From: Pteria penguin
Taxonomy: Eukaryota; Mollusca; Bivalvia; Pterioida; Pteriidae
Reading direction: 5' to 3'
Length of the DNA stretch: 64,000 bases
NCBI GenBank assembly: GCA_035048485.1
Contig: CM068588.1
Coordinates: 26,377,118-26,441,117, forward strand
Part shown: positions 30,649 to 41,924 of the stretch, in pieces
Position numbering within the stretch: the stretch's first letter is position 1
How the letters are laid out: each line of letters opens with the position of its first letter
Made by a program: the position numbers and the translations under genes
The notes under the pieces: generated by a model
Told to the model about the DNA's origin: nothing
Database searches by the model: none
Seen by the model: only the letters and a program-made list of their open reading frames with translations

Positions 30649-31949
30649 AAAGGAGACAATAACTGGCTTATACCTCCCATTTCTTTGGTAGGGAAATGTA
30701 TTATTCATCTGGTATCATGCAAGTCTTACGGTACTCCGACAGTGCCAGAATGACCTTCGTCATATTTTTTGAGTTTTATTTTTGAGAAAAACTCACAGTA
30801 TAAATATTATGTGAATGAGATTATTCGATTTGATAAGAATGACGGTATTCTGAAACAAGGAGAAAATAAAAATGCCATATTTGGCTCTAAAACATTTTCT
30901 TCAAAATTTTAGCCATAAGGTTTAATGTAGAGAAGTTATGAATGTTTTAGACTGGCCCTGATGTGCTATAATAAGATACGTACATTGCAGAGATTTATAG
31001 AAAAAGTTAAGGTCCTGGTGCTTAAGGCATTGCAGAGAAAGTGTGCGCAGATTTAAATGTTCCTGTGCTTGATAGCATTGCAGAGAGAGTAATATAGAGA
31101 TACACGATAATGTATATTTGTTACTTTGAGAACGTTGATATATGAGTGAGAACATGTGAAATGTGAGTTCCTGGTGTATATATATATATGTCAGAACTTT
31201 TGAGGATGCCCCTGCCTTTCGATATTTATCATCTCTTTTACCAAAATACTGTTCGAAATCCAAAGCGGATAATACTCAGAGAAAATATAGGTATGTATTT
31301 AATGCTTTTTGTTCCTGGTGTCTATCACAGAAAACCAAGCTTGATTATTTACCTGCATCAGATTTAACAGTGTTACTCTACATAATTTACCTTAGTGAAA
31401 CATTCAATTCTTCTTTTAATATAGAGGAAGTTGTATGTTCTATTGCGTGGGCGCATTCATTAGCTAGAATTAATGATCCATGTAAATCTACACTTGTAAA
31501 ACAGTGTTGAGAATGGGCTATCCGAGAAACTAGTAAGCCAGTAAATAAGAAAGAACCTTTGATACCAGAATATTTATTACTACTTGTAGAGGTGTTTGGT
31601 AATGAGTCTAGTAATTTAGTTGATTTAAGGTTTATTACTATGTGTTTACTTAGCCGCAAGTAGTGGCCCTAAATGAATGATAGGGCCACAATTCCTTACG
31701 TTGCGTAAAATTTCATTTTTGATAAAAATACACGTGGTCATGGGTGCGTGGTCATTGTTATATTTATGTCATTTCTCTGCTTACATTTTATTTATCGGCT
31801 AGTTACCGCATTTCTGGTCATTTCAGTTTTCTTCTTCATAAATAACTAGCCGATGAATAAAATGTAAACAGAGAAATGACATAAAAATAACAATGACCAC
31901 GTGTTTTTCGTCAGCTCCGCCTCTTTTTGTGAGGTTTCTGTTAACGAAA

Positions 31950-31959
31950 TCTCGCGAGA
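31950..31959. promoter_or_regulatory. TCTCGCGAGA palindrome, core-promoter motif
   Basis: An exact TCTCGCGAGA palindrome, known in animals as a bidirectional core-promoter element. It lies 5 bp upstream of an ATG within the MULE-like insert. CpG-rich motifs are rare in this window, so its position is notable. Confidence 0.5.
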
Positions 31960-31963
31960 CCGA

Positions 31964-32041
31964 ATGGCTGACACAGAAACCGGCAAATTTGAAACAGGTT
32001 GGGAAAAAATGTGTGTAGAGCCTACAGACGACAGATCGGGT
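31964..32041 (+). other. Exon-like ORF with 5' splice site inside the MULE-like element
   Basis: ATG at 31964 opens 26 codons (MADTETGKFETGWEKMCVEP...) running straight into GTAAGT at 32042-32047, a consensus donor. With the TCTCGCGAGA motif just upstream it looks like a promoter plus first coding exon, either captured from a host gene or retained from the parent transposase. The peptide is not one I recognise. Confidence 0.45.
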
Positions 32042-32789
32042 GTAAGTTAACGTTGCCGATCGTTTGCTTTATGTTTATATATGTTAGATATTTGCTCTAT
32101 TTGATGCCGAAATGCGTAGAATCGTGCCGACCATTCCGTTTATCAAAAATGCAAGTTTACGCAACGTAAGGAATTGTGGCCCTATCATTCATTTAGGGCC
32201 ACTATTTGCGGCTAGTGTTTACTCAGTTATGCTGTTTTTTTCGGTTTTCAGAAGTAATAAATATAAAAAGATCAGACATAAATTCTTATAATGATTATAC
32301 AGAAATATACATACCCAAAAGTTAGACAGATAGATATAATGAGGGATCTCATGTTTACATATCAAAAACAGACAGCAAAGCTTGTCTTGTGCACATGCTC
32401 ATAAGATATTTGAAAAAAGCTAGTATTGAACCATTGTCTTCAGAATTCATTTTCAGACAAATTACACATATAAAAAAACCCAATTCTTTAAAACTCAGTA
32501 CATCTAAACCTTTATCATACTAGGGCAAAGGAAATTATTCTTTCTCGATTGGAAAGTATTGGTTTAGATAAATCCAAGTTTGGATTACACAGTTTACGTT
32601 CTGGTGGCGCCACAGTAGCAGCATCTGCTGGTGTTAATGACAGAAATTTTAAGAAACATGGTAGGTGGAAGTCAGAAAAAGCAAAAGATGGGTATGTAAG
32701 GGAGGATGTGAAAGAAAAATTATCAGTTTCAAAAAATTTAGGTATTTAATTTTGTAGGTCAGTTTTCAATCATTCTTCTTTATTTTTAG

Positions 32790-32881
32790 AAATCTGAGCG
32801 CTTCGCCGTCTATTTCAAAACATGTGTTGTTTTATCTTTTAAATGATTTGTGTTCGTTTGAGTGAAACGAATTTAGAACAT
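32790..32881 (+). repeat. Direct repeat, first copy, at the DIRS right end
   Basis: AATCTGAGCGCTTCGCCGTC through TTTAGAACATAAA. Repeated with a few changes at 33420-33512. It probably corresponds to the internal complementary or split repeat typical of tyrosine-recombinase retroelements. Confidence 0.85.
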
Positions 32882-33026
32882 AAATGTATTTAATAGAGTT
32901 ATCGAACATGTTAAGAGTTCGATTTGTTATGGGTGAATAATGCTACGATGTAATGACTATTTTGATTGGTTTATAATATGAAGCATGATAAACAGTAGTC
33001 GATAAAGTAAAGTAAAGAATTGTATA
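32882..33026 (-). repeat. Right inverted terminal repeat of the DIRS-like element
   Basis: Inverse of 29621-29763. It begins with ATTTAATAGAGTTATCGAAC. Confidence 0.88.
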
Positions 33027-33419
33027 TGTTATTCGAAGGATCAGATTTCAAAACAGGCGCACGCTTTAATTGTCATAACAATTTCATGGATTTTATTCAT
33101 GAAATAATGAACATAATGCAGAGTATATGGCATACATGTATGCTACATGAGGATTTGAAGTTGGAAACATTATCGATTTAATTGTGTTTGATTTCGAAAT
33201 TTTATCGGATAGACTGTTGAATTTTCATTTTCGATGATCTATTTGTATAATATCGATAATATCGAATTGGATTGTTTTGCTTGATTTTATATATTTGCTA
33301 ATGATTTGTTTTATTTTCTTTATTTTTTTTTTACAGTTTGTCAATGATATTCATAAAAATTATGAAGGCCCATGGTGCATGATGTCACGCGGAGATTGGT
33401 TTCTGTAAATATTGAAAAT

Positions 33420-33512
33420 AAATCTGAGCGCTTCGCCTTCTATTTCAAAAATGTGTTGTTTTATCTTTTAAATGATTTATGTTCGTTTGACTGAAACGAA
33501 TTTAGAACATAA
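33420..33512 (+). repeat. Direct repeat, second copy, at the DIRS right end
   Basis: Second copy of the 92-bp repeat at 32790-32881, about 630 bp away. Confidence 0.85.
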
Positions 33513-33513
33513 A

Positions 33514-34270
33514 CGATTTTTTTTTGTTACAATGAATTAGAATAGGGATAAACGCACTGTGTTTGATTGTTTCCGCGGGTAAACAGAATGTTTATCCCCT
33601 AATTATAAAGTCCCGAAAAACCCCAGGAAAAGTAACATCCATACTAATACATGGAGTTCGGTATGCATTGACCCCTGAATATTTACTAGATTTATCTTTT
33701 TATTCCATAGACTATGAGATATGGTTTATCATTCGGTACTTCTTCGTTTTTCACTTATTATCACCAAGATATGACCAAATACACTCCTACTTCACACTGA
33801 ATTGAAAAGGAAAAAATATGTTGTCCCTATTTATAGGAATGTACTGCACAGCTTTATTCTTTCAATTATTTCTCTGGAATAATCTCCCTGATCAAATTCA
33901 ACATTCCCACACTATATCTTAATTCAAAAATAAGATTTTTGAATATTATGATCATCATCAAGTCCCAAGGTGAAAATAATTCATGTTGTTCTTGTGGAAA
34001 ATAGAACAGTATTTATTTTTCTTTCAGGGATATAGTAATTTAAGATCTATTTTCCAGTTTTGTTTATAGATTATTTTGTATAATTTTCTTTTTCTGAATT
34101 CAACGGAGATCAGATCCTGACAGAGGCAGATACAGAACAACCTAGGCCCATAATGATCCTGTATCCACCCGTGAAAAAGTCATAGAAGAAAAAGTCTAGC
34201 ACAAGAGGGACAAATGCGTTGGCATCCCCATATGTGCATTGAAAGACAGGGTTAAAAGAAGAACTGTTCA
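33514..34270. other. Duplicated noncoding segment after the DIRS element
   Basis: 33627-34266 matches 63000-63652 closely. Open frames on both strands are shared, but they carry indels between the copies and no recognisable domain. Confidence 0.5.
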
Positions 34271-34285
34271 ATGAGAAGTAGGAGA

Positions 34286-35829
34286 AACTTTTGGCCAATC
34301 ACCTCATCACTATGGCAGAAGTTGGCTATACCAATCACCTCATCACTATGGTAGAAGTTGGCTATACCAATCACCTCATCACTATGGCAGAAGTTGGCTA
34401 TACCAATCACCTCATCACTATGGCAGAAGTTGGCTCTACTTACTCCAGGGTAGAGGCAATGAATCTGCCAACTGACTATGCCATAAATGTAGAACTAAGT
34501 GAAAATGGAAAAGCGTTTTCAAAGTAGCTATATAACTTTATTGGTAAATAACCTAAAGTTACAGTGTAGAAACCGAAAAGCTGCAAGAACTACCTGTGCC
34601 GCCAAAGCGCTAATAGTAAGTATTTCAAAGAACAAGAGGGGATTGTATCTAATTACAACCTGACCAACAATCCAGAGGCTATATACGATGTAGATTGAAA
34701 CATATTTTCTTCAGATCACAAGCTATCAAATTTAGTGACTTTATCGCGATATAAAACTCAGACCGTGGCCATTACAATGTATTACAAAGATTGGAGCAGA
34801 CAACACCTTTGGCAAATGGATATCTCCTTTCTTTGTCTTCCTTGGTTAACGAATGATAGATGGTTTGATGGAATGGTCATCTTTGGGAGCCGACGAAACT
34901 GAAGGAACAGAAGACAGATTTTCTTCAAATTCCTGAAAATTCTTAAAATATTTACCCACCCTTGAAATTTAATCACCAGTGTTGATCCTTTAAAATGGTC
35001 ACAAGAGTTATGTATCATTAGAATTTATCGAATGGGCCAAATCCAATCATATCATTGTATTTGTCTATAAAGTAGCCACATTTTACAGCCCTTATATGCA
35101 AGTTGCTTTAGTCCTTTTGAACTGGCGTGAAATAGTGCTATTGTCACAAATATTTGAGAAACAATGGCAGTAAAACTATTAATCGTTACAATGTATGAAA
35201 ATTGTATGCAAGGCGTATACCTCAACCGTAGCGCCAAACAAGATTCATGCAGCGTTAAGGAAATGTGGCATATATTAGTTCAACCCAGATGTCATGAGTG
35301 ACCTTGCTACTGCTCCATCACTGTCACTTCTGAGCGGTACAGTATATGAAACAACTAACCATGTAAATCATCAAAGTCTATACACATTGCTGAAGGGGAT
35401 CCTTCTGCGAGCACCTTCAAGAGAAGGGAGTATTCTTCAAAATGTGGAAAATGTCAGAAATACTCTCAGCAATGTTAATTGGAAAAAGTGAGGGGGTTAA
35501 GTCAAATACTGAAGTTGACACGGTATCGAAAAAAAAAATCCCTATCAGTGACAAAAATCAGTCAAGAGAAAATCAGCAACACAGCAAGTGACATACAGGA
35601 AAACCACAACTGGAACAAGTATACCGTAGCTACAGATATGGAGAATACTGAGAGAAACAATGAGATAGATGTAAAAGTGTGTTTTATATGCAGAAGTTCT
35701 ATCCAAAGAAAATTCGATGGTTATGAGTGTATATGTTTGGTTTGGGGTTTAATTTATAATTCAATAAAATTCGCCAGAATGACCTACCAGCGCCACTTCA
35801 GACTTTTTCATGGGTACGAAATTGTTTAG
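34286..35829 (+). pseudogene. pogo/Tigger-like transposase relic
   Basis: The plus strand gives ordered traces of a pogo-type transposase. There is an N-terminal NHLITMAEVG-SRVEAMNLPTDYA block (34296-34500), a YNLTNNPEAIYDVD block with the first catalytic Asp near 34650-34700, HILQPLYASCFSPFELA near 35076-35128, and a Cys-rich C-terminal motif (CFIC then CICLVWG) near 35680-35745. Many stops and frameshifts intervene. A 36-bp unit is tandemly repeated four times at its start. Confidence 0.65.
34296..34439 (+). repeat. 36-bp tandem repeat, 4 copies, in the pogo-like relic
   Basis: Four near-identical 36-bp units encode NHLITMAEVGYT each time. The block corresponds to one segment of a normal pogo-type transposase, so it arose by local tandem duplication. 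Confidence 0.9.
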
Positions 35830-35859
35830 TAGGGTCTGCTGAGTAATATCAAAGAGGAC

Positions 35860-35980
35860 TCCATCAAACGTCTCTCTGAATTTCAGGGGTTCGTGAATGT
35901 CTACTGTGGTATATTGTTGTTAATGCCATAGCCATGTTACACCAGTTACTTTCGTATTTTACATTAATGGCATACTAATT
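35860..35980 (+). repeat. Interspersed repeat 'M', partial
   Basis: Shares CTGAATTTCAGGGGTTCGTG and TTACTTTCGTATTTTACATT with 16825-17015 and 39345-39550. It directly precedes the Penelope-like element. Confidence 0.55.
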
Positions 35981-36048
35981 CTTTTTGCAGTGTGGAGCTC
36001 GTAAAGTTCTGCCAATGTTATATATGTCATCACTTGAGAAGCTAGAGG

Positions 36049-36390
36049 ATGTGGGGCTCAATATGTCGGGGAACTTCTCAAACTTTGAAACAACATTTTC
36101 GGAATCATTCCTATAAAATTTGTAATAATTCACGACGTAAATACCAGAATTTTCTTTATAACCACTTTAATAAATACCCACATAATATTAACAATGTGAA
36201 AATATCTCCAGTAGAAAATATCTCTAAATTACCAGGTGATACGAAATCAGATGTTAAAAAACGACTTTTGGAAGCCGAGCTCTACTGGATTAAACAACTA
36301 CAAACCCCATACCCTCTGGGTCTCGACGACCAAATATATCGACAAGGTAATATTTCTTCTCATCAGAATAAGATCAATATTTTACATTAA
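36049..36390 (+). pseudogene. GIY-YIG endonuclease domain remnant
   Basis: Encodes LKQHFRNHSYKI (the Arg/His helix region), a later HF...NVKISPVENIS block and an acidic EAELYWIKQLQTPYPLGLDD end. This matches the second half of a GIY-YIG fold, including the conserved Glu. The GIY and YIG strands at the start are not visible, so the domain is truncated. Confidence 0.65.
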
Positions 36391-36619
36391 TACATAATAC
36401 TATTAGAAAACGTAGTCACTTGGTGGTCGCCGTAATCGTAACATCAGAAAACGTAATCGTTTAAATAGGTCATTAAACGATCATCTATTTATCGCAAAAA
36501 ATAATGGCCGTCATGAACCTTTGCATGCACTACCCTCTATTCCGGTAAATAAATTGAAACCTATCCTGGACGAAGCTGATCTTCGAAGTTTACGCAATTC
36601 TGATTGATATAAACTCAAA

Positions 36620-37096
36620 TTGATTATTTTATTTTCATATAATAAACTCTTTCCTCGTATTCCGTCTCTTCCACCCAAGCAGCAATTTCTCAAAATTAAA
36701 TTTATTAATAAAGGCTTCGATCTACTTAACATTTCTAATATTTTCCGTGATCATAGAGTCACATCTAAAATCCCCAAATATTTTGAGAATTTAGAACCTC
36801 CACTTATTTGTTACCAGTACAAAAAGCCTGTAAGAAATCTTACTTTAAATTACAATAGAGTTACATCTAACCCTGATATTTCAGACTCTATTTCTTCGTC
36901 GTGTTCTTGTGAAAATTCTAAATATGTTTATAAAGCGGCAGGTCATGTTATTATTGGTGACCTAAACTGTATTTCGGACAAGAAATTGCGCACCCTTTTT
37001 GGAAAAGGACCTAAATATAGGTTACCGTCCAGGATAGATTTCAATAAATGCCGTGACGTTATAGAAGATGCTTTAACTACATATTGTAAACGTTGA
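36620..37096 (+). pseudogene. Penelope-like linker domain
   Basis: A 158-codon frame between nuclease and reverse transcriptase. It has FPRIPSLPPKQQFLKIKF near the start and a SCSCENSKYVYKAAGHVIIG block with a Cys pair and His, probably a metal-binding knuckle found in this element group. A stop at 37097 and a shift separate it from the reverse transcriptase. Confidence 0.6.
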
Positions 37097-37282
37097 TGTA
37101 AAAAAGAACAGGTAAGGGTTCATGCTCTTAATGATTGGAAATACGAGATTTTAAGAATTGTCGACATCTGTATTAAGAACTTTACGGAAAATCCGCATTT
37201 ATTTCAACAGCCTAATACACTGACGGCAAATTCTATTAAAAAGAGGATAGACTTACATGCTAAATATGACTTTGTTCCTGCT

Positions 37283-38640
37283 GATAAAGCAGGTAATAAC
37301 ATAATAGTTGTTTGAAAACTATATTATATTGAAGTACTTAAGACTAATTAAACTCATACATATGTGGAAAGCCCTACCGCAAAAGACAGCACCTTGCACG
37401 ATCACCTCATGACCATGTCCGGCTTCAAAATTAAAACTGATAAATCTGATCTACAAACCATGTATTGGCTACCAAAACTACATAAAAATCCATATAAATC
37501 ACGTTTCAGCCACTGCTCTACTACGGTACTATCGAAACATATTATGTCTGCCCTAACTGCAATAAAAGATCATATTATCAAATATTGTGATGTCGCATTT
37601 CATAATAGTAACATCAATTACTTTTGGTCAATTAAAAATTCTCATGAAGATGTAGACAAACTTCTTTCACTAAGTTTCAAAGCGACTCAAATTTCTTCAT
37701 TTGATTTTTCTACACTTTATACATCTCTGCTTCATAATTCGATTAAAAGCAAGTTGCTGTCTCTTATAGGATGGTGCTTTCACAGAGAATCTAAAACTTA
37801 CACATGTACTTCCAATAACTCCGGATTCTTTTCCAACAAACAATATACTTGATATAAATCCTGGATTTGCAAGGAATTATGTATAGCACTAGATTTTCTC
37901 ATGAATAATATTTTTGTGCAATTTGATGGCAAGATATATTAACAAATAGTTGGGTTTCCTATGGGTACTAACTGCGCGCCTCTGATAACAGATTTATTTC
38001 TTTATTGTTATGAGAGGGATTTTATGGTTTCTATTCAAAATCAAAAAGTTTCGACCTCATTGACAAATTTAATAATACTTGCAGATATCTGGATGACATT
38101 TTGGTTATCAACAACCCTGAATTAGAACAATTTATATCAGAAATATATCCATCAGAGCTCAAATTGAATAAAGCTAATAATTGAGATAAATCTACACCTT
38201 TCTTAGATTTGAACATCAAAATTATCAACCACCTAATATATACCAATATTTATGATAAACGTGAGGATTTTGGATTTCCTATTGTAAATTTTCCTTACTT
38301 GGATGGCGATGTCCCTCGACTCCCATCATATGGTATCTATATATCTCAATTAGTTCGATTTGTCAGAGGCTGCACCGATGTTTTGGACTTTCATAAAAGA
38401 AATTTACATATTACTACTAAACTTTTAACTCAGGGTTACAGATATCACAAGCTAAGAAAAACATTCGGCAAATTCTTCAGATCTTATTCAGAACTTCTAA
38501 ATTTGGAAATATTTCTTTTCAACACTATGTATCCTATGGAATTTCCCATCCTAATTTTTACGGTGATCACGTATATAAACTAAGGAAAGTAAAAGGCTCC
38601 CATAACGTTATTTTATCATGTAATAAAATAGTCAAACGTC
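37283..38640 (+). pseudogene. Penelope-like reverse transcriptase
   Basis: Ordered motifs: YWLPKLHKNPYKSRF (37467-37511), FDFSTLYTS with the first catalytic Asp (37702-37728), GFPMGTNCAPL (37951-37983) and YLDD (38086-38097) with the second catalytic pair. Then come FLDLNIKI and a YGIYISQLVRF thumb-region block near 38330-38362. Stops near 37314, 37850, 37940 and 38182, plus frame changes, show it is inactive. Confidence 0.8.
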
Positions 38641-39120
38641 TTCTAAATGACAATATGACATTGAGATCATAAAAAAGACTATAGGTCTTGTATTTGGCCC
38701 CTCTACAGCCTTATGCAGACTTTGACTTGAACGTTGCACGCTGACTAACAGGGCGGTGGGGACTATATGACGGGCCTTGTCCAAACCTCTTTCAGAGGAG
38801 ACATGGTCCTGAACCTCGTCCCCTCTGACTGTTAGTCGGGACTCCTACAGATCTAGGGTCTTATCTCGCTTTCTATTTGCAGAGCACGGTTTATCATATT
38901 GATGTCGTATATATTTTTATATCATTATGTGTTTTACAATACCTTACGTGTTTATATTTTTATGACCTCTCAATATGCGATACCTGTTGACCCTTGTTCT
39001 TTACATAGAGGATTATTTATAAATTTTTAAATGTACGTCCTTTGTTTGTTCTGCTGTGAGTGGGAAGGTGGGCCCGTAAACCGGTTAACCACACCATTTG
39101 TTTGGCTTTTGTCAAATTAA

Positions 39121-40490
39121 ATGACCGTCCTAAGTTGCACTACAATCAAATATTTTTGTAGTGTGTTATATGTGCTAGTATATTATTTATATTCATGTAT
39201 TGTATAGCTCCATGGTGACTTCTGCCACATAACTGAGCCAGTAACTCCTCTTTTTTCTTTCGCGAATGGTTTGACTTGAGTGTATTATACCCTTTTTCCT
39301 GATGTGACACATTCTACACAGTGTTTATTCACATTCATATATATATATACTGTGCTGAATTATATTTGTTACGTCTGTATGTAAGGACATTCATGTGTAG
39401 CTAGCCAAAAAGGAGATGCTCATCCCTCCCGGGCAACTGGTCTTACCTCCTAATTTCAGGGGTCCGTGAATGTCCATAGTGGTACATTGTGGTTAGTGCC
39501 ATAGTTATGTGACACCAGTAACTTTCGTATTTCACATTATTACCAAACAGATGAGTTTAAGCACTCTGGTACAAAATAGTTTCCCATATCGTGTACAGCT
39601 TGCAACTAATTTGCATGTTTTACATCTTTTAAATGTTATTGTACAAATAATTAAACTATCATTGTAGAACACTGTGTAATTTCCTCATATATCAGTGGCT
39701 GCGGGTTTCTTTTACATTCCGAGTTTTTTCTGTAAATAGTTGTACACGACTTATTTAGAGCGTATCTATGCAATCTCCTCACATTAAAATATCAATGGGC
39801 GCTTTTTGTTATAATCCGGTCCAACAAGATTTATTGAAACATAACTCGGGTACAGTAACAGGTGTTAAACTAGGGAGTCATTTAGTAACCTAAATATAAT
39901 GACATCATATTGCAGGAGGGTGTGTTATACTATTTGTAAGTAATGAAAAGCCTTGATGGACTTCTCCATGAGAACTAATGAAAATAGTTTGATATAACAG
40001 CATTGGCAACATTCTTTAAGGGTTGGATCTACAGTGGAGGGAGAGGGCATTTACTACACTATTCAAAGACAGACATAAAGCATAAAGATATCTGACTAAA
40101 ATATATATATATGATGCTGAGTTACATTAGTTTATTCTGTATGAAAGGGCATTCTTGAGGGATGTGGCATCAAAAAAGGTAATAGTGCAATACTCTCTTT
40201 GTAAAATACTAACAAGTTTTACAGAAAAATTCAAAATGTTTCCATTCAATAAACAGTGTATGGTATTACTGTACAAAATTAATTGTGTACATTTTCCCCT
40301 TACACCTAATTAGGAGATTCTGTACTGCAATTTCCTCCTTTCAATGGAATCAAAATCTTGTTTGTGTTAATCGGAACAAAAACCATGTGTTATTTTTCTC
40401 TCATTTATTATTGTGGATAAGGCAAAAATAGCGCCCACTGTAGCAAGGATAGGTTTAAAATCGAACACGTCTTCTGTTATTGTGGGCCGG
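39121..40490. other. Gene-free stretch with repeat fragments
   Basis: 39145-39265 matches 25955-26065 (TAGCTCCATGGTGACTTCTG). 39345-39550 is a copy of repeat 'M'. 40110-40170 holds a further decayed piece of 'M'. No supported gene. Confidence 0.5.
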
Positions 40491-40615
40491 TCTTATATAG
40501 TAGTTTTTCCCCATAGGAGTGTCCGCCCCGGAAAAATGGCTATATAGTAGTTTTTTCCCCATGGCGGAAAAACTACTATATAGTAGTCTTTCCCCCAAAG
40601 TAGTTTTCCCCCTTA
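40491..40615. repeat. Cluster of alternating CTATATAGTAGTTTTTCC inverted repeats, site 1
   Basis: The 18-mer CTATATAGTAGTTTTTCC and its complement occur in alternation, with GCCCCGGAAAAATGGC and CCCCATGGCGG spacers. The same module forms a second cluster at 41925-42115. Confidence 0.75.
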
Positions 40616-41924
40616 CGTAACGGTTTGGAAATTATACACGCTCGTTCTGCATCAATCAGATAACATTTGAAATACAAATGTACTATAGTAATAGCCTGTG
40701 GATCAAACCGATGGTGTTATGGTTAATGGGTTTCTATACACTGTTAAGTGTTTTGTTTGTGTGTGTGTATTTATTTTTTGTTTTAATTATTTATTTACAA
40801 GTCTTTCTTTTCATATGTTTACCATAGTATGCTATTTTCTTATATTAATTCATTGTAAAAATTGTCGTTTACTTGCGTCAGGCTGTGACTCAAGATTCAA
40901 TTTTAGGCAGCTTTTGTAATACTTCATAAGTAAAATAGGAATTTATCAATCAAAATGTTCCAATGATTCAAGAGTGTTCCAAGAATTCCTTGAACATTCA
41001 ATTCCTTAATAAATAAAGACTGATGCATTATATATATCACAATATCGCTCATCATTTACAGAGTACATGATGAACATGAAAATAACAGAAGGGAATTCCA
41101 CCCAGGTGTCCACGATTTGCAGTCTACGACAAGGCTCTTCTAGTCGCAGATGTTGTAAATCATGATCACAAGAATGTGATTTCCTTGTCCCTTACGCAAA
41201 GTATGAAAGTTTTCATCTTAAAGTATCTATATGTTAAGTTTCAAAGCTCTACATCCTTTTGTGTAGAAGATATAGTCAAGGTTAAAGTTTTTGAAAAGTA
41301 GGTCACACTTCAAGGTCCAGGTCATTAGGTCAAAAGACATGGTCCTAAATTAAAAATCTTATCACCAGTAATCTATATATGAAGTTCAAAACCCCTTCTC
41401 CTTTTGGTACAAAAGACACAGCCAAAATTTAAGTTTTTGAAAACGAATAGCACCAATGTTAAAGTCACTAGTTAAAGAATCATGGTCCCAAATAAAATGT
41501 CTCATCACAAGAATACTATATGTGGAGTCACAGACTGATCAAAAACTAAATGCCCCTGAATTTCTTTCCGGGGGCATAAAAACGAACTTGTTTTTCTTTT
41601 TTCCATTTGTATATATAGAGATTTCTCGGATTAAATAAAGATATCTCGAATGAAATTCTAGTAGACAAATCTCTGTTCTAAATATATGCATTCGTATTTG
41701 GAAAAGAGATTAAAACTGAAGACATTTCTACCTAAGAAATCAAACGTTGGGATATCTCTATTCTAAATAGAAATCTATTTATTGTTAACAAGGTAACAAT
41801 TACCAGGAGTACACCAGGAGTAACACCGGCCTAGTGGTTATAATGATATAGAACATATATACTTATAAAGCTGGATTTACTTACATGTATGTGTGAAAAA
41901 AAATCCGGAATTTCACATTGGGGG
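40616..41924. other. Gene-free stretch between the inverted-repeat clusters
   Basis: 41100-41500 has decayed repeat phrases (GTTAAGTTTCAAAGCTC, AAGGTCCAGGTCATTAGGTC) of a kind also seen around 52080-52800. An open frame at 40698-40919 is low-complexity and hydrophobic with no support. Confidence 0.4.

Larger units (their letters stand above)
31651..32214. mobile_element. MULE-like nonautonomous element, 59-bp TIRs, 9-bp TSD
   Basis: Terminal inverted repeats at 31651-31709 and 32156-32214 are 59 bp with one mismatch and begin TAGCCGCAA. The flank GTGTTTACT is duplicated at 31642-31650 and 32215-32223. Nine-base duplications and long TIRs are characteristic of Mutator-like elements. Inside are a 58-bp-arm hairpin (31748-31805 / 31843-31900) and a promoter-plus-exon-like segment. 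It splits the recombinase gene of the DIRS-like element. Confidence 0.85.
31163..32749 (+). pseudogene. DIRS tyrosine recombinase, split by a 564-bp insert
   Basis: 31163-31510 encodes the N-terminal SAM-like core-binding domain (KADNTQRKYRYVFNAFCSWC). After a TGA at 31508 the frame continues to the insert at 31651. Beyond it, 32224-32749 carries the catalytic domain with LHSLRSGGAT (the HxxR box), GRWKS and the terminal Tyr in KDGYV. Stops and the insertion make it non-functional. Confidence 0.82.
29621..33513 (+). mobile_element. DIRS-like tyrosine-recombinase retroelement, internally deleted
   Basis: Bounded by ~143-bp inverted repeats at 29621-29763 and 32882-33026. A further direct repeat pair (32790-32881 and 33420-33512) surrounds the right copy. 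Inside are the end of a reverse transcriptase, an RNase H domain and a split tyrosine recombinase. Gag and most of the reverse transcriptase are missing. DIRS elements integrate by recombinase and lack a target duplication, which fits what is seen. It interrupts a Tc1 transposase. Confidence 0.8.
36030..39120 (+). mobile_element. Penelope-like element, Naiad type (N-terminal GIY-YIG)
   Basis: Order on the plus strand: GIY-YIG nuclease remnant (36049-36390), Cys-containing linker (36620-37096), reverse transcriptase (about 37283-38640), then a ~480-bp 3' region to about 39120. A nuclease before the reverse transcriptase is the permuted order of the Naiad/Chlamys branch of Penelope-like elements; canonical Penelope has it at the C-terminus. 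It is degraded by several stops and frameshifts. Confidence 0.75.
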
